64,000 nt of DNA from assembly GCA_030549495.1 (NCBI GenBank), contig JAUIRK010000134.1, positions 124,001 through 188,000 on the forward strand. The letters run 5' to 3'. The stretch's first letter is position 1; every line of letters starts with the position of its first letter. The translations under genes were made by a program, and so were the position numbers. Below are positions 1-13,300 of this stretch, one piece after another. The DNA is from Nectonema munidae (taxonomy: Eukaryota > Nematomorpha > Nectonematoida > Nectonematidae). The notes beneath the pieces are model-generated. The model saw only the letters and a program-made list of their open reading frames with translations. It was not told the origin of the DNA and made no database searches.

Positions 1-40
1 TGTTCAGATCAAAACGGTACCTTTCCATTTTTATAATTTA
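1..40 (+). repeat. 3' tail of a tRNA-derived SINE, cut by the window edge
   Basis: The aaaacggtacctttcc stretch followed by ttttataa matches the tail of the SINEs at 16.9 kb and 33.1 kb (gatgaaaacac...ggtacctttacctttataa). The head lies before base 1. Confidence 0.5.
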
Positions 41-57
41 AATGTATTATCGACTTT

Positions 58-235
58 TGGGTGTTGCGGTGTCATTCTGCCTATACCCCATGAATTAGGT
101 TCGATTCCCGATGCACCCGAAATAAAAAAATTCTTAATCTGATGGCATCCGATTGACGATCACAGGAAGGTAATCCGGTCAAGAAATGCACCCCGCTGAA
201 CAAGATGAACAAAGGACGTTAAACGAAGTAGAACA
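58..235 (+). repeat. tRNA-derived SINE (second family)
   Basis: A tRNA-like head begins ttgggtgttgcggtgtc and has a good B box, GGTTCGATTCC (98-108), followed by cacccg, which can pair with the gggtg start. The body after it (about 124-235) is locally GC-richer than its surroundings and encodes nothing. The anticodon arm is poor, so this is a retroposon and not a tRNA gene. Confidence 0.5.
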
Positions 236-1145
236 TATAACGATATTCATAAAAATTTGATGAAAAAAGTTTCATATTAAAAAATGGATATTTAAAATAT
301 AAATTTTTATAAAATGTATCAGTTTTTATGAATATCGGAAACATATCATCATACCTTCGTTTAAGCTTAACAATAATATATATGCCTTCTTCATTTTTTA
401 TATCATGGCATTTGAATACACAAAATTCAGTTAAACTACTTTACTACTAGATTGTCTTTTTTTTTCAATTCTATTTTGTCCTTTTGCAATTCTATCTTGT
501 CTTCGTAATAACGTCTTAATTCCATATGGCAATATACTTACGTATAATACGCATGAATACATTGAGCATAAAACAAGGAATTAACTTTTGAAACATACTC
601 TCTCGTAATATATAGATTTTAGTAAATAGTAAGAATCTTTATATCTTCTCCTGTGATTTCTCCACTTTTCATGATCAGATTTAAAGCACTTTTTCAAATC
701 CAATTTTAACATATTTTTGTTAAAATTTGATTCCATTAATTTTAATAGGTTTAATTTCGTAATGTATAATGAATTGAGGACGCGGCATTTCTTTCCCAAT
801 AAATTTCATTTGGATAGTGAGGTTTCCAGATTATCAGATCGCATCCTACATCATTTTGATATGTTTTATATTTGTCCTGATTTTATTACTTCAAAGATTG
901 GTTAGATTTATAATGAAGGCCTAACTCTACTTCGTAACGTTCTTGCTTTATTATTGAAATGCTAATACAGTAATACTAAGTATACAAAACTACCAAAAAA
1001 TGTAATATCATTTCGTTGTGCATTGCTTTGAATAAAATCTCCAACTAAAGGATTTTCTCCTGAGCTATTTTATCCTCTTCGTCTTTTGCTCTTTCTTCTT
1101 TTTAACACCTCATTGATCTCCTCTTTTCGGTTCATTTTATTTTAG
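236..1145. other. DDX46 intron, AT-rich, nothing recognised
   Basis: This is the intron before the first visible DDX46 exon. I see only AT-rich sequence and short chance ORFs. No upstream DDX46 exon (DEAD motif) could be found here. Confidence 0.6.
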
Positions 1146-1310
1146 GTGATGCGTATCGTAGAAAATATCCGCTCTGACCGACAAACCCTCCTCTTTTCCG
1201 CTACTTTTCCGCGGGTTATGGAGGCTTTAGCTCGACGCGTTCTGCAGACTCCAATCGAAATCCAAGTTGGTGCCAGGAGTGTCGTCACTAACACCGTCCT
1301 TCAACACGTG
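1146..1310 (+). CDS. DDX46: DDX46 exon a (helicase motif III)
   Basis: The acceptor ends ...tattttag at 1145. The exon encodes [14 protein letters not shown] and LLFSATFPR, then runs to QHV before gtacgc at 1311. It is phase 0 at both ends. A competing GT three bases earlier would drop a valine that the next exon context (QxVIVI) expects, so 1310 is preferred. Confidence 0.93.
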
Positions 1311-4300
1311 GTACGCTTTCTTTTTACTTTGGTTGATTAATCCCGCTTTTCCAGGAAATAGAATCATAGCATGCTCCTGCAACGCCGCGCTGTAATTTAA
1401 ATGTAATATGGTTGCTATCCTTAAAATAAAGCTCGTAAATTTGTTTCATAATTCTACTTAACAATTATACAAGATGTATATTGTATATGTAGCGTATATG
1501 AAAAGTGTTTAGCTTTAGTTTATTTGAAAATAAAAATTTTCTTTGTGAAAAATTGAATCTTCAAACATCTCAAGTCAACCAAGGCTACCTGCTTAACAGT
1601 CTGAAATGGTTACCAAAGCTAAAGTAATAGATCCTAAATTTCTCTCTCTCTAAATCTCTGATTGAGATTAATATGTAACATACGTGTCGCTAACTTTGTA
1701 GAGTTTTTGTTAGCATTTAAATCACAGAAATTATTTGAGTATTTTATAGCATCAAATTTTCCCTAAATTTTAATTCTATTTATGGATAGTATACAGAAAT
1801 AATGGATGCTGTGCGTGCGTGTTTATACCATTTTTACTTTAGATTCGTCCTTTTTCATTTTAAGTTTGAAAGTGGACATTAGTAGACTAAAATTCATTGG
1901 TAAACTTAAAAATGTTTTATAAAGATGCATAATTTCCACGCTTGAAATATACTTTGGTTCTTTTACCAAAGTAAAAATGTTCTTAATATAAAGAAATACC
2001 TATATACAAAAAAAAGTTTCGATTCAGTAAAGATATTCTGAGATACATCTGTTTGAATTTCAAAACCTTTTTCAAATTTGATGAAAAATCTCATTTCTCT
2101 TATCATTTCTTTGTATTGGAATCGTTTCGATTAAAGAATATAGTAATTTTCAAATCTAACATATGTTGAGACAAAACTTTTTTGATTTGTCAATATGTAA
2201 CAACAATTCAGAAGAAAAATGGTACGCTGAGCTGATGGCTTTCTGGATCTTTCTTTCGATTACCTTCTCGACACCAAAGTCTGTTTTTTGAGTCTAATCC
2301 TCTACTTACCTTGGAGGAAATGAAATCTAAAATTGAACAGCAATATTATTGAAAATTTTCATAATTTTAATTCACAGGTACTCCTTGAACAACTATAAGA
2401 TTGCTTAAAAAAATTTCTTCTGGCTGATTGAATTTTGACATTTCTTTACGAAAATCTTCAACAGCAATTTGAAATGGATATCTGGCTCAACTTTATTGAA
2501 AGGTTTTTTTAGGAATGTGTATGATCTCTAAGAAATATCGGCATATGTAATTAATGTTTAGAACTGAATCTAAAGAATTTTTTTCCTCTTCAAGAAGTAA
2601 ATTGAAAAAAATGCTGTCTTTTTTGCTTCAATTTTTTCAAGCCAAAATTTATCTTATTTTTAAACGCACAAATTTTTTCGCTAAGAGCAACAAATGTTTG
2701 ATCTCGTGCTTGCATTGACAAGTTTAATGTACATATATCAGTTAGATATGCTATTTGTTTTAGTTATTGCTGATTTTTGATGAGCTAAAGAGAATGACTT
2801 TTTTTTCATTTCAAGTAATCCTTGTCCACAAACTTCAGAATAATAAAGATGATGTATATATTTAGAATTAAAGTCTATACACAATTTTGAAATAATGAAC
2901 ACTCGTTGCATTTCTATTTTCTCTCCTTACACGCGCTGTGAAATCTTGACGTGTTTCTAACATTGTGGCTGTTGCTCCATTACCACGTGCACTATAACAT
3001 TGATACCAACCAAGTTTTTATTCCGCACAAAAATCATATGGTTTGGTGAAGGAATTGACTCAAGTTTTTTTTATTATAGAAAATTCTTCTCCCAGAACTA
3101 CTTTTATCTTATCTAAAGCTGTAGGTTTTACCAGTACTACTTCAATTGTGTGAGATTTTTAAAGTTTTGCAATTCGCCAAGCTACAAAGATGCTTGTGAA
3201 TTTATAACCACTTTGCTTACTTTAAGAATCCTATTTTTTTCCTTAAAAAATTCCTTTCTTTGCTAACATATATACTTTATCTTCCTTCTAAATGCCTTTT
3301 TAGTTTGTTATGTTTTAAAGATTGCTTTAACCGTACTTCTCCACAAATTTCACAATGGGCGTTAGCTAGCCCTTGATGAATCTTTTAGTCATAGTATTTA
3401 AAAAACAAAAAAGAAATGATATATTCTAATAGAATTTTAAAATAACACAAAATGAATAACTATTTAAATCAATCATCTGTTAGGTCTTGTTCAAAAATTT
3501 ATTGATAAAATAAAAGAAACTTCATTGAAATGGTAATTGAGCGCATTTGTTTGTCTGTCATTTCTTATTTATGACAAAAGATAAAAGAAAATTCTTTCTA
3601 GTTTGCTACACTAAATTTATCATCAATATTGTCAATAAAATGAAGTAAATTACTTGGAAAGTTAATTTTTTCTGCATGACTGCTATTAGAAATGATATAA
3701 AATTATTCGGAAGCAAATTAACCCTGTAATATTGAAGATTGAATGACATACTATGACAGTTTAAATGATTTATTTTTTTTATTCTATCCACTTACTTCAG
3801 GTGTATTTTAAAAATTCATTATTTACAAATGTTGAAGTTACTCAAAGTCACATAACAACAAAGGAGGCAACGTAAAGAAATTTTTCAAACAATTTTTATT
3901 AAGTAACTTGTATACTGATTTCTTTTCGCTGGACAAATATTTGTAAATTAATTTAGAGGTTTATTGATTTTAAAAATATTTTTAATTAGAAGTACCAAAC
4001 TTGCTACTTTTTTATTTTCCCTGGTTAAAGTAGAGAAATATTGTTAAATTCAATCTACTACTATTATTATCATTAATTACAAAATGCTTGTATTTTTGAA
4101 CTTTAACACTAAATGTGTGTGAACTCATTCTTACTTTCAAGCTTAAAATAAAGAATTAGGGCGAACTTAAAGCTCTTAATGAACAGTTAGTTATACGAAT
4201 CGATATTTAAACAAATAAAGGCAAATTGTCGCCTATAATCGTATTTATCAAACAAACACATGAAGAAAATGAAGTAAAAAGGAGAGTTTAGTGTAAGGAA

Positions 4301-7300
4301 ATTATTGTCCACGATGTGTGATTATTTGATAAAGCCGGTTCTCTGCGAAAATTGACTTGTTTAAAATTTTGTGCACACGAATTTAATGGATCATCTTTAT
4401 CTCCAAATCTGTATTTATCACAAATCACTCATTTATCTCCACATAACAGAATTATTAGACACTATCTATAGTGGTATATAGCAAAAAGGGTTGATAAGAA
4501 TGCATATATACCATTTTTACTTTTAGAATTGTCTTTTTTCAATTCTAAACGCTCTTTCTCCTATAAAAAAATAAAATTTAAAGAAAACAATTTAGAACTT
4601 AAAAAAGAAAGCAAAATCACATTTTGATCATCATCCTTCCTATGTCACAATAAATTCACAATCCCATATTATATTTCTATCTCTAAAAATGCAGTGCATA
4701 ATGCCTACTTCACCATATCCCTATACTTGCTATGAAATGAAATTCTCTAATTCAAAAATCGTGCCTGATCTGGGAGGTGTGTAATGCCAAATGTGCTACC
4801 TCCCTCTTGAATACGAAGCTGCATATATATTTAATCCTTAATGGGTAGCTTTAAACTATTAGCTTTCGTCATATTAATGAAACATACAACACCCGATACG
4901 ATATCCATATGTCTACGCCCGGAATTAACGCTGAGACTCTAATGCTGTCCTTTCAAGTGTCCTTTCAAGTGTGCATGATGAACAGCACCACTTTTTCAAA
5001 CTTAATCGCTTTTCGTGACCATCATTACCATATTTCAGTGCCTTAACACAACCTTTGATAGTGTACATTAGATAGTTTTTAAGACATTGACATCGAAATA
5101 GGATATGATTCAAAGAGAAAATTCTGCACTGACTTTCTAACAATTACAGCAAATGTGTAATATGTCTGTAGGATGAATGGTTGAATTAATATATATCTCG
5201 TTCTTAAAAATGAGTACCTTAAAGGTGGTTTCAAATGATCACATCACTCTAACGTATTGAAGCAATCAATATTTGATAAAATTATCGCGACTCGCTCTGA
5301 AATCAATATATTTATTTATATACAAGGGCACCACAGATAATGATGAACCGAATTTGCTGTTTCAAAATTTTCGATGTAAACGTACTTTTGGATAGTAAGC
5401 TTTTTTTAAAAAGAACAAAAACTCACTGTAAACGTGTTCCTTGATTCTTTTAGGTCAATGAAAAGTCAAAATTGTATTTTGTGTAAAACTGCTTTTAGAA
5501 ACCCAAAAATTAAAATATTTTCAATGAATTTATGTGTAAATAGTAATTTTATTATCATTCGAAACTTGGATTTACATCTTTTAGCGAATATTCTTTTAAT
5601 TTTGATGATAAATTTGTTTTTGAACAAAAATTTGAAATAAAGTAACGAAAATAGAAGAATAAAAATTTGGAAGATACCCTCCACCTGTAGCGAATAAAAT
5701 TCATTAAGGTCAAAAAACACATTAAAAAACAAAAAGTCACTGTAAACCAATTTCAAACTTGTCTGAACTATTTTTCTTTTGTTTTTTTTTAAATTTTATG
5801 TCATAATGGTCAAAAATAATTTTAAATTATTTGTAATAAAACCTTTCATCTGAAAACGATGCAATTCACAATGTAATGTGTATTTGTGCAAATATACTGT
5901 TTTATAATATTTTTGTAAATTTTGCACAAATTTCTATTTCACTTAGTAGAAGTCTTAATTCTGAGATGTATAAATCCTCACCTGTTATCAATTGCCTTTT
6001 ATGCCAATATGATGCAGCAAACTGTAGAAGTGTTGTGGATATTCTGAAATATTCTGAAAGAAGTTTTTAGCCTAATTGCTTCACTTGTTTTTCAGATTGT
6101 GATTGATGAGGATGAAAAGTTTTTGAAGTTGCTGGAGATTCTTGGAGACTTTTTCAAGGATACGGTAAAGCGGGCCTCTGTGATCGTGTTTGTGGATAAA
6201 CAAGAAGCTGCTGATGAGTTGATGAAGGACCTGCTCACCTGTTCCCACTCCTGTCTTGCACTGCATGGGGGAATCAATCAAAATGATCGGGATTCAATCA
6301 TCTCTGATTTCAAGAACGGCAACGTCTGCATTCTCGTATGTTCACATTCTTTTCACCCTTTTAACAAGTAATGGGGAGAGGAGACGCTAGCGATATAAAA
6401 TTTAAATTGATCTCATATTCATATTCTCTCCTTAGTAAATATGAATAAAATTTATTTTTTTTTGTGAAATATTCTGCATACGATAAATATTTATTTTTTT
6501 TCGAATTCCACTTCCTCTTTATGCCAGTAGACTTAGTATTGCTTGATTTAAAAAAAACTAAATGGTAATAAATTTTATTCTCTTTTCTGTAAGTACAAAG
6601 AAACATATTGTTCAATGCAATTATGGCCTTAATTCCAAGATAAACCATATATACAGTTGCGAACCATCCTGTCCAAGTATTTTTTCTGCCTCTCTCAATT
6701 TTATCAATAAAAAAATTTTATTCTCAAAAATATGAAAAATTAATCGAATAAAGTAATCAAATTTTGTTAGCTATTATTTGAATAAAAATAATTCTTATGG
6801 TTCAAAAAGCTGAAGTAATAAATCATTTATAAAAGTTTAGTAAGATGTTGTTTCACAAAGTATTCTGTTCCTTTTTTGCTTGTAAAAAAAAGTTGAAAAA
6901 AGTTCCTTTTTTTTATACTAAAAATTATTTCAGATTGCTACTTCCGTTGCTGCAAGAGGTCTTGACGTAAAGAATCTCGATCTGGTGATTAATTACGCGT
7001 GCCCAAATCACTATGAAGATTACGTTCACAGATGCGGGTAATGCGGAAAGGGATTTCAACCCAAACTCTCCCTTTTGGGACATCCTTTATTGTAAACGTT
7101 TTGTATTCAGACGCACGGGAAGAGCTGGCAAAAAAGGCACCTCTTACACCTTCATCAATCCAAACCAAGGAAGCTACTCTATGCACATCATGAAAGCGCT
7201 CAAAAGTTCCGCTGCTTCAATTCCTGAAGAATTGACACAACTTCACCAAGAATTCATCTCTCAATCAAAAGCAGTACACTACTTTGCTTCACTTTTTTTA

Positions 7301-10300
7301 CTTTTTATACTCTACTTCCACAAAGAAAGGCATTTAAAGCCTTTCACTTTGATCGGATCAAGTGGTCAAGGTTAGGCATTTAAAGAAGCTGAGAAAAGTA
7401 GATTAAGAAATGCCAATAATTATGAGTAAGTTTAATTTGAAAGCTAGAACGGGATAGAGAAACAAAGATTAAGATGCTTTGGCCATGTAAATTTGAAGGG
7501 CACTAGAAGAGTTTATGAAGAACACAGTACGGGCAAATGTAAGGGAAGACCTAAACTAATTGAGAAAGATATGAGAAAAGGACATTTAAAATTTAGGTAA
7601 TTAGGAAAATTGAGCGAATAGTATGAAAGATATCTCATGCTTGTAATAGTCGACCAGAGCCTAGCTTGCTTGGAAAGTTATCTTATTACGAAATTAACGT
7701 GAATGAGTTCTTCTTATCCAGAGTAGAGCTATTGAAACTTTTTATTTCGCGGTACACATATGTTGATTTCAAAATTCGGCGTTAAATTAAAAGAAAGATA
7801 GTCTTCTTAGTTTATATAATAATAGGTGCGATTAATAGTGCTTTGCTCACAAAATCTATGCCTACCTAACATATACTACACCAAAGAGTGTTTTACGAAA
7901 TCTGACGACGTCAATTCGGTATTATTCGTATTAAACAAGCTGATGCTCTCGTACGCATCAGCGATAAACTGCGGAACGATAATTTTTCCAAACGTTACGT
8001 TATAGAGTGACATGCATTTGAAGGCTTTCTTAGTAAGATAAAGTATCATGATTAAACTACTATTATAATAGGATTTTTCTGATAACCAAACTAAATTAGT
8101 GGGTCAACCAATGGGATTTCTGGATCCGCCACTGAAAGATACATTAACAAAAAAATAATTCTTACTTTAACTCTACAAATAAAACACATTGATGAATGTT
8201 ATACGTAAAATTCTGAATTGTTTATAAAAAAATATGCCAACCTTGCCTTTCAAAACATGTCAATGACGCCCCATTTTCAACGTTATTTGACAAATTAAGT
8301 TTTGCAAAATCATAATGTTTACCAAGTATTACATACCATGTTTCATATTGTGTTTTCACAAATGTCAAATTCTACATGTGGCATCAGTTAAATTTTTGTA
8401 TTGATAGCCAACAGTTTGTCATTGGAAAAACTCGGTAAAAAGTTATCCTAATTTTTTTTGAAAATTGGAGCCGCAATAATTATTAAATGTCTAAAGACAG
8501 CGCCTTTTGTTTAATATTAAGACTCTGTCTCCACAAGCCTGAGAAAAATCAATATTTTGGAAATCAGGAAATTTTATAGGATCTTTGCGTAGATAATTAA
8601 TTTCCATGATCCATTGAAGAGCAAAAAGCACACACAAAACTGCTCTAAAAGCAAAACGATGATAATTGGCAGAAGATGCCAGAAATGAGTAGTTGGGTAG
8701 CATTGATTGGGACATCATGGAACTATAGATCAATTGAAGTGTTTTCATCAATTTCTTCCCAACATTTTTGAATTGGCGCATTTTTAAATGTCCTTTTTTT
8801 CGTTTTTTTATTTATGAAATTTAAGTGAATTTAAAACAAAAAAATTTAAACGTCAAATATCTAAATCAAAATGATTTAGATACGCGAAAAATCGAACTCC
8901 ATCTATGAAAAAGTCAGGGAATTCAGGATATGGCTGGGAACCCTCTTTTGTCTTCGCAGCCTAAGAGATTTGACGTTCTGTCGTCGGCTCAGGGACAATT
9001 CGACGTTGAAATAGTTTGGCCTATGGACAATTTTATAGGTCGACTTGACATGCTTCCTTGTCAAACATCTCTACTCTTGCTTTTAATATTTAAAGTTTCT
9101 TTTGAATAAGAAGCAATGGGTTTATTTTTCAAAACTTTTTTTACCTTACTCAGCAAGGCAAACACGTGAAGGCATCCAGTAGCGGTGGTTTCAGTGGCAG
9201 AGGTTTCAAATTCGATGAAAATGAAAAGCAATACTTTCAAGACTTGAAGACACTCCAGAAGAGCTTGACCAACATGAATGACTCCGATGAAGATGATAAA
9301 GTTGCTTCAGAAGTAAGCGATCTCCTTCACTCTTTGTAACATTCAGAGGTGTCATGTCAGTTTTTTTTTACAAATACTTTGTAATATTAGGTTTAATCAC
9401 AAAAAATTTTTACTGCTCCATCCTTTAAAATGGCTTGTAAATGATTTAAATAACATATTTTTCTTCTAATAATAATTTAATATTTCTAAACTATCATTAT
9501 AGTAGTATATAATTCAATTCATGGTATAAAAAAAAAGGTATAAATTTTATATAAAATAAAGTAGTTGTGTAAAACGTTTTCAAAGCAGAAAGATCATTAT
9601 TTAAAGTCAATGGGGAGTATAATAATACGTGTAATATAATAATAGATATATTTGGGCTCATCCTTCCGCCAAGCTTAAGGCACGCATATGTGCCGTGACA
9701 CATCTGTTGGAAAACACTGAATTACTGTGTAAATTATTATTATCGTTTACACCAGGGTTTTTCAAAAAAATTTTACTGAGACCCTTAGCAAGAAACATAG
9801 TTTGCACCGCGACCCAATAATACTCAGGTGTAATAAGACAAACTCTGATCACTACGTTCTTTTATTCAGCATCCACAATTTATATGTATATTTTTTTCAT
9901 GTTCTGGACAATGTTTTATTTATTTGTGAGAATAAAATATTAACACTTTTCTATTTTCTTCACTTTGCTCTCCCTTGATGTCCTCTCTTTTTTGTTACGA
10001 CCCATTTTACTTTTCACGGGACCCACAGTTTGAAAAACGCTGGTTTACACCTCTGTTGAAATCATCATACTTCAAAAATGGAACGAATACATATCCATGA
10101 GAGAAGTATGTGAAAATTTGAAAACAAGTCTATAAATGGAAGAATATTCTAATTGTTTATTTGAAAATATTCAAAGAGCATTACTTGAATTTGCTTTATG
10201 TGCATCAGAAATTCAGTATGTTGAGGATTCGCATAAAAAATGATTCCAAAAGTTTTATGCATTGACTTGCAAGTTGGCGTACTCTTAACTTTCATGATTT

Positions 10301-13300
10301 AACTTTCCGCATCATGGGTCAGGAACGACAAAACTATAAATATAAGGCACTGCTTTTCATTTATAAGGAGGAGGCACAGAGGTTTCTGAATTATACTATG
10401 CCCAAAGAAGGTTTCATGCTGAATTTAAATCAAAGACGCGCTTAAACAAATTCTTTTCTTTATATATATATATACACAACAAGAAAGAGATAAATCAAAC
10501 TCCAGCCACACAACCCTATGTATAATCTATCCTGCTCTTTTTTCACAAACGCATCAAACTCCCGATAACGTGAAGTCCTGGGAGCCCATGAATTTTTTTC
10601 GACTCAACTGAAGTTGCGTGCAATGTAGCATGATGGTGCCAATTTTGTTAAATGAACACATTTATGAGCATTAACATCCCGTGATAAATAACCACGCACT
10701 AATTTGAGGAAGCAAAACTTCAGAAAGAATTATTTTATAGAAATGGACAGGACCAAATTGATACAAAAATGCGATATTTTACATGGAGAGAGAGAGAGTG
10801 ATTTTAGTGCTGCAAATGTCTGAGCTCTAAAATGTTCTAGGGTGAAATGAATGAATAAATGTGTGATTGACGCTTCTATTGATTTGTCGTTAAAACTTGG
10901 TATTTAAAGAATTTAAAATACTCATAGCACCATGATGGACTGCAATTCACAGAGAGCATTGCAAATTGTTATACAGAATAATTGAAGTCCGAGTTAACTG
11001 ATGTCCAAATCATGTAAATTGACGCCAAACCACGCTTGAATTACTTCGACTTATCCGACTCTGGGTTTTCGAGAGTTTACTGTATGCTATATGCTGTCTG
11101 GACAACAATCAGAGGAAATTATTTTCACTGCTAAGTATTTGTGGAAGCCGTTATGAACACTTTCCTTTGATGATGCTTTGAAAAAACTTGAGGGAAGATA
11201 AAGACCAGTTTTATATTTAAGTGAGCTCAGCTAAAATTTGTTAGTCAATTATATCTTTCTTTGTTCAGCTTTGAAATGAATCAATATTTAATTGCATGTC
11301 GTATGCGTGTTTGAATTTTAATGTTAGATGTGGTTGTCTTAGTTTTCTTATAAAAAGAGGAGAACAATTACAAAGTTTTTGTACACTTTGAGAACACGTA
11401 AACTAGTCATGTTTACAACTGTTGATTATGAAATTAGCACTTAATGGAAACGCGAGAAAAGAACAAGAATATATATCTCCTATCATTTCAATGGCGCGAT
11501 TATACGTGTCTACCTTCTAATAAATGTGATTGATTTCAACCAATTGCAATGCATTCAAGATTCAACCAAAATAGCATATTTTCAGATCTTTAGGCTAAAA
11601 GTGAAGTTGCAATGCTTTTCCCAGCAGATATAATGTGTAGTAGACCTATGCCTTAAAGCTCTTTAAATCTCTAAAGATTTTTTTGGCTGAAGGGAGAGCA
11701 TGTACTCCACCTTTCCCTACATCCTGATCCCCATCCTCGATCACGTGATCAGCTGCTTGGGCGTTCTTTTGAACGGGCTCGTCCTCTTCATTTTCTCGCT
11801 CTCTCCCAAACTGCGAACGCCGCGGAACGCGGTCGTGCTTTCGATATCGGTGGCCCAGCTGTGCAAATGTCTCTTTCTGTCTGGCTTCCGCGCCTTTCAC
11901 TTCTTGGGCTTCCCGCTGATCCACCTGTGCGGGCTATACTTGCACACACTCGCTTTCCTGCACTTCTTCCTCAATTATGCGGTCCTCCTTCTCTCCCTGA
12001 TCCACTTTCTTGCTTTCGTGCTGCCGAACACTTTCCGACTTCTCTTCGCAATCTCTCGCATCAGGCTCGCCCTCGCCACCATCCTTCTCATGGACCTGCT
12101 CTGCGTGCTCATGCCTCTACGTCTTTTTCAGAGAGATGCATTCTATCATGATGGTTCGAAATACGTGCTTTGCTACTCTCAAGTCCAGTTATTTGATGTT
12201 CTTATTTTTCTCTTCTCTGTTGTTGTCCCTCTGCTCGGGGTCATCGCGCTCACTGTTTGCATCCTGCACAGACAGAAGAAGTTCTACTCGAGGGCCTTTA
12301 AGCGCTCTCGTAACAAAGATCAACTGCGCAGGGAAAACTTTTACGGCTTCGTCTTGACTCTGCTGACAAATGTCAACATGCTCGTGTTTCAGATGCCGTT
12401 TCTGATTGCGTATTTTGCCGAAGTGAAGAAGAACACTTGGTACTATACTTTGTTGGTCGTTTTGTTCAATAGCACTCGCCTCACAGACCCCATCATTTTT
12501 GCAATCCTGAATGTGACTTTTCTCGATCAGATCAGAAAGATAAGATTCCTCAAACCAAAGTTGGCGAATGACTACAAAAAAGACAGAATCTTGACTCTGT
12601 CTTAACCAAAGATTCAATTTTGAGTACGCACTCATCATCATGAATATTAGCAAGATCACCACATGTAATTTCGGTGTTTATGTTCTTGTTTTTGGTAAAT
12701 TTGTGTTTTCTCTGACTTCTGCAGTAAATGTTTGCCTTTTAATAAATTTTTTTAATTTTACTTTTTAAATCTGTCATGTAAATAGGGAAATAAAAAGTAT
12801 AACTTTTATCCAAAATAATTTATAACAATTGTAATCTTCGCCCACTTTGGTCATCTTTAGATAAACCCAACCGTTAAATGCTAAGCGCATAAAAGAAGAA
12901 ACAGAGTGGGAAAGAAAAATATAATAATAATAATAATAGGATTTGATAATTCGATGTACTGTATCAATAGGAACAAAATTACAGATACACTAGATACAAT
13001 AAGTGGGCTGTGTGTAAAAGATTATGATAAAGATGATGAACATAAATATAGAACCATATGCAATTTAAGGTGTTACCACTTCAATAAACTCTTTGATTTG
13101 ATATCACTCTAGGACGCACCCCCTACCCAATCTCCCATCTTTATGTCTTATAGAGAAGCGTAGATCGGTCTATAAATACCAAATTCACAAACTTTTTCTG
13201 AAAATCCTTTAATTACATTTCGGGAATAAAGACCTGTTGGCATTCCTAATAGAAGTGTTATCTTTATAACCACATATCGTTAAAAAAAAGATTTTACAAT

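Larger units (their letters stand above)
11428..12760 (+). repeat. Duplicated segment, copy A (carries 7TM gene A)
   Basis: This segment aligns in reverse with 56215-57549. The match extends about 270 bp upstream of the ATG, through shared blocks such as gaatatatatctcct, catttcaatggcgcga and ccttctaataaatgtgatt. Downstream it continues about 150 bp through tcaccacatgtaatttc. The flanking match is broken by short indels, so the duplication is not recent. Confidence 0.85.

Noticed and set aside
58-122. Possible functional tRNA gene
   Set aside because: Good B box, but the anticodon arm and D arm do not fold properly and a non-tRNA body follows, as in a SINE.
5466-5756. 96-codon Phe-rich minus-strand ORF
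   Set aside because: Phe/Leu/Lys composition is what AT-rich DNA gives by chance; no domain and no splice context.
11646-11924. Minus-strand ORF opposite the 7TM gene A start, mirrored at 57,071-57,355
   Set aside because: It is the antisense shadow of the conserved receptor sequence; its persistence in both copies follows from duplication.
12010-12662. Other-frame ORFs over the 7TM genes (also 56,468-57,134)
   Set aside because: They overlap a clear 301-codon 7TM frame and carry no domain of their own.
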